DNA from: an uncultured Myxococcales bacterium
GTDB lineage: Bacteria; Myxococcota_A; UBA9042
DNA: 64,000 nucleotides
NCBI GenBank assembly: GCA_903840165.1
Contig: CAIMEY010000029.1
Location: forward strand, 62,001-126,000
Direction of reading: 5' to 3'
This document shows positions 29,671-39,323 of the stretch, piece by piece. Every line of letters starts with the position of its first letter. The stretch's first letter is position 1. The position numbers were made by a program, and so were the translations under genes. The notes under the pieces are model-generated. The model saw nothing but the letters and a program-made list of their open reading frames with translations, was not told where the DNA came from and searched no databases.

Positions 29671-30498
29671 TTATGGCTGAAGCGCCGTCGCCGGCAAGGT
29701 CCAGGTGCCATCGACCGGGCCAAAGGCCACTTGCACGCGCCCCAGGGAACCAACGTCGAGCCAGACGGTACCGAGTAGCCTGTACGGAATGACAAATTCG
29801 ACCTGCTGACCGGTCTTGAACTTGTCGACCGCTTGATTCGCCAGTTGCTGCAAGACGCCGAGAAGCACCGTCGGGCCAAAGGAAAACCTTGCTGTGACGG
29901 TGAGTTGACTTGCCTGAACCACCTGAGGCATGGTGAAACTCGGTGTACCGCCCTGCAGCAGGGTCACGCCTGAAGCGACTAAGAAATTGGTGCTCGCGTT
30001 CTGAAAATCGCTCAGGGATTTGATGTCGGACGCTTTGGAGACGCAGTCGCCAGGACCCGGCTGACCCGTGCAACCCGGCTGATCGGCAGCACAAAAGACC
30101 ACGCAGGCGGCCCCTAGGGCGGTCTGGCTCTTGTCCGGAAAGACGGTCGCTGCGGTGAGCAATTGGGCGACGGGAATAGGAAAGTTATTGGGATTATTCA
30201 CAGAAAAGTGCAGATCAAAGGCCACCGCCATCTGCGCGACACTCGGCGGCGAACCAAAGGCGGCAGCACAGGCCACGGCAGCGGAGCCCGGCAGTAGCAC
30301 GTCCGGCACAACCTGCGGGCAATAGTAGGCTGCCATCATGGACTTAGACGGCGCCTGCACCAACACGGCATCCTGATACGCCACGGTCGGCATGGAAGGA
30401 ACCTGCGTAGTGGCAGCCACTTGCGCCGCCTGCTGCAGCAGTTCGCAATGACTCAGCAGCAGCGGCAGGATCAGAAGACCTAAGACATTGTATCGCAT
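29671..30498 (-). CDS. lipoprotein of unknown function
   Basis: MRYNVLGLLILPLLLSHCELLQQ signal/lipobox-like; ATG at 30498. Confidence 0.65.
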   Translation of the reverse strand: MRYNVLGLLILPLLLSHCELLQQAAQVAATTQVPSMPTVAYQDAVLVQAPSKSMMAAYYCPQVVPDVLLPGSAAVACAAAFGSPPSVAQMAVAFDLHFSVNNPNNFPIPVAQLLTAATVFPDKSQTALGAACVVFCAADQPGCTGQPGPGDCVSKASDIKSLSDFQNASTNFLVASGVTLLQGGTPSFTMPQVVQASQLTVTARFSFGPTVLLGVLQQLANQAVDKFKTGQQVEFVIPYRLLGTVWLDVGSLGRVQVAFGPVDGTWTLPATALQP

Positions 30499-30807
30499 CG
30501 TGATGTGTCTCCTCGCCTGCAGCGACAGCGTCCTCAGTGTTGCGGTCACTGCGGCCGCCGTCAAGGGCTGGGGCTGGGTCGGCCTGGGTTGATTGGCCGG
30601 GCCGATCGCGGTTTTATCAATAGCAATCGAGTGGATACGCAGGTGTCTGGCGAAGCTCCACGCTCGATGCCCCGCCAGTGCTGCCTGACCGTGCGGGGTA
30701 AGCAGGCGGCATCCCTGCCTGAGATCGAGCACTTTGCCGTGGGTTGCCGAGGACAAGCCGCCCCGATACAGTGACGGCCGCGGCCAGCGTTGCCGCTAGG
30801 CGGTCGG

Positions 30808-31695
30808 ATGTCGACAACCGGTGTGCAGGTAGATTTACGCAGTGCACGCAACCGGTTACGCAATGCGTTGCCGACGGTACCGGGGGTGGATGCCCTGCTG
30901 CATTGGCTCGACGGTGTGCCGACGGGAACGGTGGCCCAAGAAAGTGCGATGCACCTGAGCGCGTCCGTCTCAGCAAATATCCAACGAATTTCCTTGTATG
31001 CCTGGGCTGCTGCGCCGGCCCTGGTGGCGCGGACGGCGCGATTCCTGGCCGAGGCCGAGGTCAGCGAAACAGAAATGCTGCGTTTTGCCGCCGCCTTTGG
31101 TGCCCTGGAGCCCGATCGCGTGGGCTCGTGGATCGAAATTGGGCCCCTGGGCATCGACGGCGGCTGGATCATGCCTGGCCCGATCGACCTGCAACAAGCG
31201 CAAACGTTTCTGCCCCCTGGCAGTCCGCGCGACAATCTCCTGGCCTGGGCCCGGCGCCACGACATCAGCAATTGCCTGCAACTACGCAGAGCTGTTGGTG
31301 AACAAGCGGCCTACAGTGAGGTACTTCTGCCCATGCCGGCCGGCGACCCGCGCCACCAGATGGCTATGGCCATGCAGGCGATCGAGGCCATGGGTGCAGA
31401 GCCGATCCCCCTTGAGATTCGTCAGGATATGCTGCGCCTAAACCGAGGCCCGGTTCTGCTGTCGGCGTGGCTGGTGCCCGATGGCCTAGCCAAGGTTGGC
31501 GTGCAACTGCCCGGTCCAGCGCCAGAATTGCAGACTTTGCTGTTGCAGGCCATCGCTCAGCCGGAATCGGACCTGGACCTGTTTACAGCCGCACTAGGCG
31601 CAAACGGCCCAGATCGCATAGAAATTCAAGAGCTTGCTTCCGGTCTTGACGTCGAACTCCACTTCGACCTCAGCGACCTAGCGCCAACCGATTGA
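30808..31695 (+). CDS. hypothetical protein
   Basis: long ORF, upstream of and same strand as DUF2505-like gene. Confidence 0.55.
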   Translation: MSTTGVQVDLRSARNRLRNALPTVPGVDALLHWLDGVPTGTVAQESAMHLSASVSANIQRISLYAWAAAPALVARTARFLAEAEVSETEMLRFAAAFGALEPDRVGSWIEIGPLGIDGGWIMPGPIDLQQAQTFLPPGSPRDNLLAWARRHDISNCLQLRRAVGEQAAYSEVLLPMPAGDPRHQMAMAMQAIEAMGAEPIPLEIRQDMLRLNRGPVLLSAWLVPDGLAKVGVQLPGPAPELQTLLLQAIAQPESDLDLFTAALGANGPDRIEIQELASGLDVELHFDLSDLAPTD

Positions 31696-31716
31696 CCTCG
31701 CCCATCAAGGAGCCCC

Positions 31717-32232
31717 ATGCAGTTCAAAGTGGAACACAGATACCGCGGCATTACTCTTGCGGATTTTGAGACGCTGTATTTTGACGAAGCGTACAACGAG
31801 GCCCAGTGCCTCGCCGTTCGGCTGCAACGGACCCTGGTGGCGCGAACGCTGCAAAACGGCCGCCTGCATCGGGAGGTCAAAGTGTCGCCCGACCGCGAGA
31901 TTCCACCCGCGGCACAGAAGATCCTTGGCGGTGCACGGATCGAATATACCGAACACCTGGATTATCAAGCCGGAACGTACCGCGGCACGTGGAAGACGAT
32001 TTCTTCCCTGCTGACCGACAAAGTCCTGTCCAGCGGCACCTTTTCCTTTCGCCAGCAGGGCGATGTGGTCGTGCGGACCTTGGAAGGCACGGTCGACGTC
32101 AAGATCATGCTGGTCGGCTCGGTGGTGGAAAAGTTCATCGTCGCCGACGTGGAAAAGTCCTATCAGCAGGCGTTCGAATACGGTCAAGCATGGATTACGC
32201 AAGGCAAAGCCATTGGCACGCCGCTCACCTAG
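31717..32232 (+). CDS. DUF2505 (SRPBCC-like) family protein
   Basis: MQFKVEHRYRGITLADFETLYFDEAYNEAQ...SSGTFSFRQQGDVVVRTLEGTVDVKIMLVGSVVEKFIVADVEKSYQQAFEYGQAWI. Confidence 0.6.
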   Translation: MQFKVEHRYRGITLADFETLYFDEAYNEAQCLAVRLQRTLVARTLQNGRLHREVKVSPDREIPPAAQKILGGARIEYTEHLDYQAGTYRGTWKTISSLLTDKVLSSGTFSFRQQGDVVVRTLEGTVDVKIMLVGSVVEKFIVADVEKSYQQAFEYGQAWITQGKAIGTPLT

Positions 32233-32317
32233 GCGCAGGCGATGGCCGGTGACTGCGTCGCGCATCTAGGTCATTTTCACCAATCATGACGTAGCGTTCA
32301 CCCATCAGGAGCACCGC

Positions 32318-33169
32318 ATGTGGTGGCAGAGTCCGGGCATTCGCGCCCTGATCGAGTTGGCGCTGGCCGAAGACGTTGGGACCGGCGATCACGCCAGTGA
32401 AGCAACCTTGGCACCGCAGCGACAGGGACACGCGGAGGTCCGGGCGAAATCCGCGGCAATTCTGGCCGGTGCGCCCCTGTTTGCACAAATCATGCAAAGG
32501 GTGGATCCGCAGATTACTGTTGAGCTTTTGGCCGAAGAAGGACAGGCGCTTGAGCCCGGTCAGGTGGTGTTGCGCCTGAGCGGGCCCTTGGCTTCGATCC
32601 TGACGGCTGAGAGAACGGCCCTGAACTTTCTCCAACGATTGTCTGGGATTGCTACGCAGACGCGACAGTATGTGCTGGCGTGTCAGCCGCACAAGGCGAG
32701 AATCACGGATACACGAAAGACCTTGCCGGGTTACAGAGCGTTGGACAAGTACGCTGTGCGCATGGGCGGCGGTTGCAACCATCGCACCGCGTTGGATGCC
32801 GGGATTCTTATCAAAGAAAATCATACAGTTGCAGCAGGCTCTGTAGCCCGAGCGGTGGAACTGGCGCGCGGGGTCGGTTCACACCTTTTGCGGGTCGAGG
32901 TCGAGGTTGAAGACCTGCACGACTTAGAAGCCGCGCTGCAGGCCGGGGCTGAGATCGTCCTGTTGGACAACATGGATCTGCTGCAATTACAAGAATGTGT
33001 GGCGCTCAATGCCGGTCGCGCCAAGCTCGAAGCCAGTGGCAACATGACGCTCCTGCGGGTGGCCGCGGTGGCCGCTACGGGCGTGGACTTTATCTCCGTG
33101 GGTGCGCTGACGCACTCTGTGATAGCTGCCGATTTTTCCTTGCGAATTCTCGCCAACCATGTGCAGTGA
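32318..33169 (+). CDS. nadC: nicotinate-nucleotide pyrophosphorylase (carboxylating)
   Basis: EDVGTGDHASEATL, TALNFLQRLSGIATQTRQYV, ITDTRKTLPGYRALDKYAVRMGGGCNHR, VEVEDLHDLEAAL, FISVGALTHS. Confidence 0.96.
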   Translation: MWWQSPGIRALIELALAEDVGTGDHASEATLAPQRQGHAEVRAKSAAILAGAPLFAQIMQRVDPQITVELLAEEGQALEPGQVVLRLSGPLASILTAERTALNFLQRLSGIATQTRQYVLACQPHKARITDTRKTLPGYRALDKYAVRMGGGCNHRTALDAGILIKENHTVAAGSVARAVELARGVGSHLLRVEVEVEDLHDLEAALQAGAEIVLLDNMDLLQLQECVALNAGRAKLEASGNMTLLRVAAVAATGVDFISVGALTHSVIAADFSLRILANHVQ

Positions 33170-33172
33170 GCC

Positions 33173-34021
33173 ATGCCTGACCTGCCGGCCCAAGCGCCAC
33201 CTCCCCTGGGACCTGAGTGGCTGCCTGCACTGCTGCTAGGCGAAGTAGACTCGACCCAGACGCGATTATCATTAGATTTCAGCCGATTCCCATCGACCGA
33301 CTCACGGTGGCGCCTGTGCTTGGCCCGCAGTCAGACCCAAGGCGTCGGGCGCAGTGGCGCGCGGTGGCTGGCTCCGGTAGACAGTGCGCTGCTGATGACG
33401 ATTGGCGCGCAACTCATTATTTCGCCAAGTATTCTTCCGCGTGCATCTCTGGTGGCAGGCCTAGCTGTGGCGCAGACTTTGGTCCGGCTAGGCGCGAGCG
33501 TTCGCATCAAATGGCCTAATGATCTGATGGTATTGCACCAAAACCGCTGGCTCAAACTAGGCGGCATCCTGTGCCAAATGCTGGCGGGACCGCGCGGGGA
33601 TCCCATTTGGTTGTGCGGCCTTGGCCTCAATGTCTCGCAGGTGGACCCGAGCTTGGCTGGGCACGCCATCGCCTTGCAGGACCTGGGCATTCAAGTGCCG
33701 ATTCCTGAGCTGGCAGGCACCCTTGCCCAGGCCATACGCCAGCAATTCCTAGCTTGGCAGCAACGCGGCGGGGCGCTGGACGTTGCGGCGACCCAAGCGC
33801 ACTTGTGTTTCCTTGGTGATTCCGTCAGTTTGGACTGTGGTGGTCCCCTGCCTTTGCGCGCAGTGCTAGTGGGCATCGACCACCAAGGGGCGCTCATTGT
33901 GCGCAACAGCCAGCAATCCTTAACAACTTGCACGCCCCTGCATATTGCCGCGAGCTTTGGCTCCCCCGGGTGGCAGCCTCGGGGAACGGACGGCATAAGT
34001 TGCGCAACTTCAGACAGGTAA
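33173..34021 (+). CDS. birA: biotin-[acetyl-CoA-carboxylase] ligase
   Basis: EVDSTQTRL, ARSQTQGVGRSGARWLAP, VRIKWPNDLMVL..KLGGILCQM, LCGLGLNVSQ. Confidence 0.88.
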   Translation: MPDLPAQAPPPLGPEWLPALLLGEVDSTQTRLSLDFSRFPSTDSRWRLCLARSQTQGVGRSGARWLAPVDSALLMTIGAQLIISPSILPRASLVAGLAVAQTLVRLGASVRIKWPNDLMVLHQNRWLKLGGILCQMLAGPRGDPIWLCGLGLNVSQVDPSLAGHAIALQDLGIQVPIPELAGTLAQAIRQQFLAWQQRGGALDVAATQAHLCFLGDSVSLDCGGPLPLRAVLVGIDHQGALIVRNSQQSLTTCTPLHIAASFGSPGWQPRGTDGISCATSDR

Positions 34022-34048
34022 ACCATCGCTTTGCCTGACAGGATAGCC

Positions 34049-36148
34049 ATGACCGCAACCGACAATCCTCTGCTAAACCACGCCTATCACGGCGGTATTC
34101 CTGACTTTACGGCCATCACGGCTGATCATGTCGTGCCGGCGCTGACCACGCTGCTGCAGCAGGCGAGGACGGAATTGACTCAGCTGGCCAAACTGGGGCC
34201 CGAAGAACTCCCGGAATTGCTTGATGGTCTTGAGGTAGTTGGCGATGGCCTGGGTCGGGCTTGGGGCGTGGTCGATCACATCCTGGCCGTGCGCGACAGT
34301 GAGCCGATGCGGCAGGCTCAAGAAGCGCTGCAAGCCGACGTGGTGGCCTTTAGCCTGGAGATTGGCCAAAATAGCGATATTTTTCGCACATTTACTGCAG
34401 CATCAGCCCAGTTGGAGACGCTAAGTGCGGCCGACGCGAGGACCGTGACCCAACAGCTGTTGGCGGCGCGCTTGGCGGGTGTTGCGCTCACCGGCGATCA
34501 AAAGGCTGAATTTTTAGGGATTCAGCAGCAGTTGGCGGAACTGAGTACGACTTTTGCCCACCACGTGCTCGATGCGACTAAGGCATTTGCGTTGGATATC
34601 AGCGATGTTGCCGAAACTGCGGGCTGGCCCAGCAGCCTGCGTCAACAAACGGCTGCCGCCTGGGCTCAAGCACACGCAACCGCTGATCATAACTGGGAAA
34701 CTGGGCCGTGGCGGGTGACCTTGGACGGTGCCTGCGTGGTCCCCGTGTTGCGCAATAGCGCGCACCGGCCTTTGCGCGAGGCCGTGTACCGGGCGTATGC
34801 AGCCAGGGCCACCAGCGGCGATCTCGATAATGCCCCGATTTTACTCATGATTCTGCACCTACGGCACCGCCAGGCCCAACTGCTGGGCTTTGCCGACTAC
34901 GCAGACCAATCGCTGGCTAGCAAGATGGCCCCGTCGGCCGGCGCTGTCGTTGAATTGCTTGAACAATTGCGGCAGTCCAGTTGGACGGCTGGACTGCAAG
35001 ACCTTGAAGATTTGCGTAGTTGGGCAAGGCAGCAGGGCGCGGCCGAGGCTGAGGCCTTGCAACCCTGGGATGTGGGGTACTGGGCCGAAAGACTTCGCGA
35101 ACAACGCTATGATTACAATGATGAAGCGCTGCGTCCCTATTTTCCCTTACCGCGGGTGCTAACGGGCTTGTTCGCCTTGGCCAAGGACCTCTTTGGCATT
35201 GAGGTGAAGGCCTGCACCCAAGCCGTGCCCTTGTGGCATCCCGACGTGCAATACTTCAACATAACAGGGCCCTTGGGTGAACCAATCGGCTCCTTTTTCC
35301 TTGACGCCTATAGCCGGCCTGCCACCAAGCGCGGCGGGGCGTGGATGAACGAATGTCTCGGTCGTTCCGCGGTGTTAGGTACACCTGGCCAGCCACGACT
35401 ACCGGTTGCCTACTTGGTGTGCAACGGCACGCCGCCCGTGGCCGGACAGCCCTCGCTGATGACCTTTGGCGAAGTCGAGACGCTGTTTCACGAATTTGGC
35501 CATGGTCTGCAGCATATGCTGACCCGCGTCGACCGCGGCCAAGTGGCCGGCATTTCCGGTATTGAATGGGACGCCGTTGAACTTCCCAGCCAATTCATGG
35601 AGAACTGGTGCTACCACGCGGGGACCATGGCGCGCATTTGCGGCCATTGGCAGACGGGCGAGGCCTTACCCCTTGATATCTTTGCAAAAATCTGTGCAGC
35701 CCGGACCTATCGCGCGGGATCAGACATGCTCCGTCAGGTGGGCTTTGCCTTAACAGACTGGCAGTTGCACAGCGGCACGCCCCCTGAGACCGCGGAGGCC
35801 GTGTTTGATTTGGCGCGACAGGTGGCCATGCGCACAGCCGCCCTGCCGCCGCTGGCCGGGGATCGCTCCCTTTGCGCATTTTCCCATATCTTTGGTGGTG
35901 GTTACGCAGCAGGATACTACAGTTACAAGTGGGCAGAAGTGCTCAGCGCCGATGCCTTTGGGGCCTTTGAGGAGGCGGGCCAGGACGACCCAACCGCGAT
36001 CGAAGAGGTGGGCCTGCGTTTTCGCGAAACAGTCCTGGCTTTAGGGGGTTCTGTGCCGCCTATGGACGTGTACGTGCAGTTTCGCGGCCGCCCACCCACC
36101 GTGGCCGCTCTGCTGCGTCATGCGGGGTTGAAGTCAGGCCCGGGGTAG
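34049..36148 (+). CDS. M3-family metallopeptidase (oligopeptidase A-like)
   Basis: zinc motif LFHEFGHGLQHMLTRVD; GIEWDAVELPSQFMENWCY; C-terminal FGGGYAAGYYSYKWAEVLSADAF. Confidence 0.96.
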   Translation: MTATDNPLLNHAYHGGIPDFTAITADHVVPALTTLLQQARTELTQLAKLGPEELPELLDGLEVVGDGLGRAWGVVDHILAVRDSEPMRQAQEALQADVVAFSLEIGQNSDIFRTFTAASAQLETLSAADARTVTQQLLAARLAGVALTGDQKAEFLGIQQQLAELSTTFAHHVLDATKAFALDISDVAETAGWPSSLRQQTAAAWAQAHATADHNWETGPWRVTLDGACVVPVLRNSAHRPLREAVYRAYAARATSGDLDNAPILLMILHLRHRQAQLLGFADYADQSLASKMAPSAGAVVELLEQLRQSSWTAGLQDLEDLRSWARQQGAAEAEALQPWDVGYWAERLREQRYDYNDEALRPYFPLPRVLTGLFALAKDLFGIEVKACTQAVPLWHPDVQYFNITGPLGEPIGSFFLDAYSRPATKRGGAWMNECLGRSAVLGTPGQPRLPVAYLVCNGTPPVAGQPSLMTFGEVETLFHEFGHGLQHMLTRVDRGQVAGISGIEWDAVELPSQFMENWCYHAGTMARICGHWQTGEALPLDIFAKICAARTYRAGSDMLRQVGFALTDWQLHSGTPPETAEAVFDLARQVAMRTAALPPLAGDRSLCAFSHIFGGGYAAGYYSYKWAEVLSADAFGAFEEAGQDDPTAIEEVGLRFRETVLALGGSVPPMDVYVQFRGRPPTVAALLRHAGLKSGPG

Positions 36149-36237
36149 ACGCCGGTCGTGGCCCCTGGGGAGCCTGAATTGCGCCACTACCGCAGTCGTT
36201 CTTTACAAATCGTCGTTTCACTTTAGGAGGTTTCACC

Positions 36238-38241
36238 ATGCCACGCGCCTGCTGGCTGTACACGGACGAGACCTTTCCCGCCTGGGTGGATGAAGAGGCC
36301 AAACCCTGCCAAGTCGTTCTTGTGGCTGGGCTTTCGCTGGATCGGCCCGTGGGGCCCCAAGCTGGGCAGAATCCACAATGGCTGATCGAGGCGTTGCGCA
36401 CACCCCATGCCACCGATCTTGCTAGGCAAATTGGCCAATCGAATCAAAAATTCCCTGCCCTGCTGGGCGACGGCATCCTGCGTGGCCTTTGGCAGCAACA
36501 CCCGGCGGCCCACCTATCGGTGCTGGGAACCACCATGTATGACGGGCAGTTAGATGCCGCCATTGACGCCCTGAATCTCGCGCTGGTGGTTCACGTGATT
36601 CTGCGCGAAGGCCTGGGCAGTGGCGACACACTGCATATCTTCCCGGAGCGCCGTGCCGAAGATTCCGGTTTAGTTACAATGGGGCGCTTTGCGTCCCTCA
36701 CGGGTGCGCTGCGTTGGCTGCCGGCCCTGCCTCGCGGTGTGCCGCGGGTGAAGGTGGAGGTCTTCCCCAGTGAAGCCCATATTTTAATTGGCCAAACGGT
36801 TGTCGACTTTGGCCTATGGAACCTGCAGTCCGCGCTCAAGCACAGCCGAGAGACCGACTGGCTGGCCGTGCTGCAAACGCGTCTGGCCGAACTGCGCCTG
36901 CAGGACCGGATTCACGTCGACCGCGTGCCGGCCCTGGAGCAGTCCGATGCCGCCGTCGCTTGGCAACGCATGATCTTAGGCCATTTTCAAGGACTTTCCT
37001 GGCGGTCCCTGGCTGCTGTGCCCTTGCAAGACGTGGTGCCCGGCCTGCAGCGCGAGTTGGCCGCCTTGCCGGAGGCGGAACGCTCCTCGGTACTCCACGA
37101 TGCGGCGATTCAGCTACAACCCCTTGTACAGAATGAAGATTTGCGAGAGCGGCGGGCGGTGCAGCCGGGCGCCTTGGCACCGCTGCTAGCCGTGCTTCTG
37201 GAAGCCCTCAAGGAGGACCATGGCCGGCAAGCGGGCGTCATTGCTTCCCAATTACAAGCCCTACTGGTGCGGGCTTGGATGCAAGCAGGGCAACCCGCGC
37301 GCGCCTGGCAGGTGTGGCAGCCGTGGCGGGACCAAGTTCTCGCGCATCCGCCGAAGAGTCCTGACTATTTGCTGGAAGCCCTCGATGGCCTCGGTGCGGG
37401 TGTCGCGATTCTGACCGACTTGCGAAGGGGAGCCGCAGCCCATGAATTGGTCGAATTGCTGCTGCGTTGGGCCGAACCGTTGCGGGTATTCCCCCGGGTC
37501 CCAGCGGTCGGCCGCGTGCGTGGCGCGTTGGGGCAACTCCTGCTTCTCACGGGGCACCCGGAACAGGCTTGGCCCGAGTTCCTGGAGCAGTTGGACCACG
37601 TGCGCGAACCGGCCGATCTTGCCGTCGGCTACGGCTTTGCCTTGGCGGCCTTGGGGCGGGGTGCCGTTCGCCAAAAGCCTGGCCAACGCACCCTGACCAT
37701 GCTGCGCGAGGCCTTGACGCGTTTGAGCTTGACGGACAGGCAGTTCGATCAGCATCCCGTGCTGCTTTGGGGTGCCCTGGAAGCCGTGGTGGGTCTGGCC
37801 CCCGAACAGCGCAGCTTGCTGGGCGGTCTTGGCGACGCCGTGCTCAGCGCGGCCGGTGCGGCTGTGGATCGGGCAAGGCAGTCCGATCGGTGGCCCAACC
37901 CCTTGCCGCTGCTGGCCCGTGTACTCGGCCAGTGGCACGCCGACGACGACCTATTCGCCTTGGCCTATGCGCACATGCCCGTGGGCACCAAGCTGCGAGA
38001 AGGGGGTGCCTATGGCCGCCAACGCCTGCGCACCGTGGCAGCCTGGGCCGTCTTTGGTCGCGGAGGCCCGGCCCTGAACGAGGCGTGGCAAGCGGCCAAG
38101 TCTCATGTCCAGTCTGCGCTCGAAGACATCAAAGAAGGCTCTGAGTTCGACGAGTTGCGCGCATACCTGCAGTGCTTTGCTGAACTCCAGGCTACCAACC
38201 CCTCGGCATGTCAAGCGTTTCTTGCCCGTGGCGAGGCTTGA
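36238..38241 (+). CDS. DUF3800-like (RNase H-fold-like) N-terminus fused to long helical/TPR-like region
   Basis: CWLYTDETFPAWVD...PCQVVLVAGL; VHVILREG..DTLHIFPER; VKVEVFPSEAHILIGQTVVDFGLWNLQSAL resembles the terminal acidic 'ADF..W' helix of DUF3800; Arg/Leu/Ala-rich helical C-terminus. Confidence 0.45.
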   Translation: MPRACWLYTDETFPAWVDEEAKPCQVVLVAGLSLDRPVGPQAGQNPQWLIEALRTPHATDLARQIGQSNQKFPALLGDGILRGLWQQHPAAHLSVLGTTMYDGQLDAAIDALNLALVVHVILREGLGSGDTLHIFPERRAEDSGLVTMGRFASLTGALRWLPALPRGVPRVKVEVFPSEAHILIGQTVVDFGLWNLQSALKHSRETDWLAVLQTRLAELRLQDRIHVDRVPALEQSDAAVAWQRMILGHFQGLSWRSLAAVPLQDVVPGLQRELAALPEAERSSVLHDAAIQLQPLVQNEDLRERRAVQPGALAPLLAVLLEALKEDHGRQAGVIASQLQALLVRAWMQAGQPARAWQVWQPWRDQVLAHPPKSPDYLLEALDGLGAGVAILTDLRRGAAAHELVELLLRWAEPLRVFPRVPAVGRVRGALGQLLLLTGHPEQAWPEFLEQLDHVREPADLAVGYGFALAALGRGAVRQKPGQRTLTMLREALTRLSLTDRQFDQHPVLLWGALEAVVGLAPEQRSLLGGLGDAVLSAAGAAVDRARQSDRWPNPLPLLARVLGQWHADDDLFALAYAHMPVGTKLREGGAYGRQRLRTVAAWAVFGRGGPALNEAWQAAKSHVQSALEDIKEGSEFDELRAYLQCFAELQATNPSACQAFLARGEA

Positions 38242-38276
38242 GGTCGCGTAGAGGCACGGTTCTCAAGCAGGACCGG

Positions 38277-39191
38277 TCAGCGCATCGAATCAGCAAAACG
38301 TCCGAACATCGCAGGCAAAACCGACGTGAATGACAGAGGTGCACCGGTCACAGGATGCGTAAAGCCCAACGTTTGCGCGTGTAAAGCCAGGCGCGGGTGA
38401 GGCCAATGTGGATGCCGCGCGCGTTCGGACTGATAACGCACGTCTCCGAGGACCGGATGGTGATGTTCGGCAAAATGCACGCGAATTTGATTTCTTCGCC
38501 CCGTTTCCAGTTGCACTTCGACCCAGGTCGCATCGCGAAAACGTCGGACCACGTTGAAATGGGTAATGGCCAGCTTGCCTTGGCTTGGGTCGGTGGTCGA
38601 GTACTGGTCTAGGTCAGCATTGGTGGTCAGGTAGCTGCGATAGGTGCCGGAATTTTCAGGCAAAACGCCAGCCACAATGGCCACGTAGCGCCGCGTAGGC
38701 TTGCGCGCCTCAAACTGCGCTTTGATGGCATGGGCCACGTCTTCGCTGCGGGCAAAAACCAGCAATCCTGAGGTGTCTCGGTCCAAACGGTGAACAATGT
38801 GGGCCCGCCGCGTGATCCGCGCGCCTCGGCTCAGGTGCTGGGCCACTTGGTGCACCAAGGTGTTGTCTTCACAGCGATCTGTCGGAACCGTCAGCACGCC
38901 AGCGGCTTTGTTGACGACGATAAGGTAGGCGTCTTCAAACACGACCTGGAAATCGCGATGACCCCGTTCAATCGGTTTTTCCTTGTATTTTCGCTGATCA
39001 TCGTAGTGCAGGCTCAGCAGAGCCCCGGCGGCAACGGCCAAACCGGCCTCGGCACAAGGTCTTTGGTTGAGCGTCACACAACCATGTGAAAACATGCCAC
39101 GAACTACCGCGCGCGACTGCCCCGTCCAGGCTTGAACGACGAGGTCGAGACGCGGTGTGCCCTCCGTGAGGACAGCTTGACGGTGTTGCAT
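38277..39191 (-). CDS. RluA-family pseudouridine synthase
   Basis: HIVHRLDRDTSGLLVFARSE, YLIVVNKAAGVLTVPT, S4-like N-terminus; start uncertain. Confidence 0.93.
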   Translation of the reverse strand: MQHRQAVLTEGTPRLDLVVQAWTGQSRAVVRGMFSHGCVTLNQRPCAEAGLAVAAGALLSLHYDDQRKYKEKPIERGHRDFQVVFEDAYLIVVNKAAGVLTVPTDRCEDNTLVHQVAQHLSRGARITRRAHIVHRLDRDTSGLLVFARSEDVAHAIKAQFEARKPTRRYVAIVAGVLPENSGTYRSYLTTNADLDQYSTTDPSQGKLAITHFNVVRRFRDATWVEVQLETGRRNQIRVHFAEHHHPVLGDVRYQSERARHPHWPHPRLALHAQTLGFTHPVTGAPLSFTSVLPAMFGRFADSMR

Positions 39192-39323
39192 GGCCACAAG
39201 GCGCATTGCAACACGATGCGTGGCAAAGAGATAGAGGGCGGCGCCATCGGCTCGATCGGTTTGAGCGGCTCGACCAAGGCCTTGGGGCCGCGGGTGCTGC
39301 AAAAAAACCTTTATTCTAATGAC

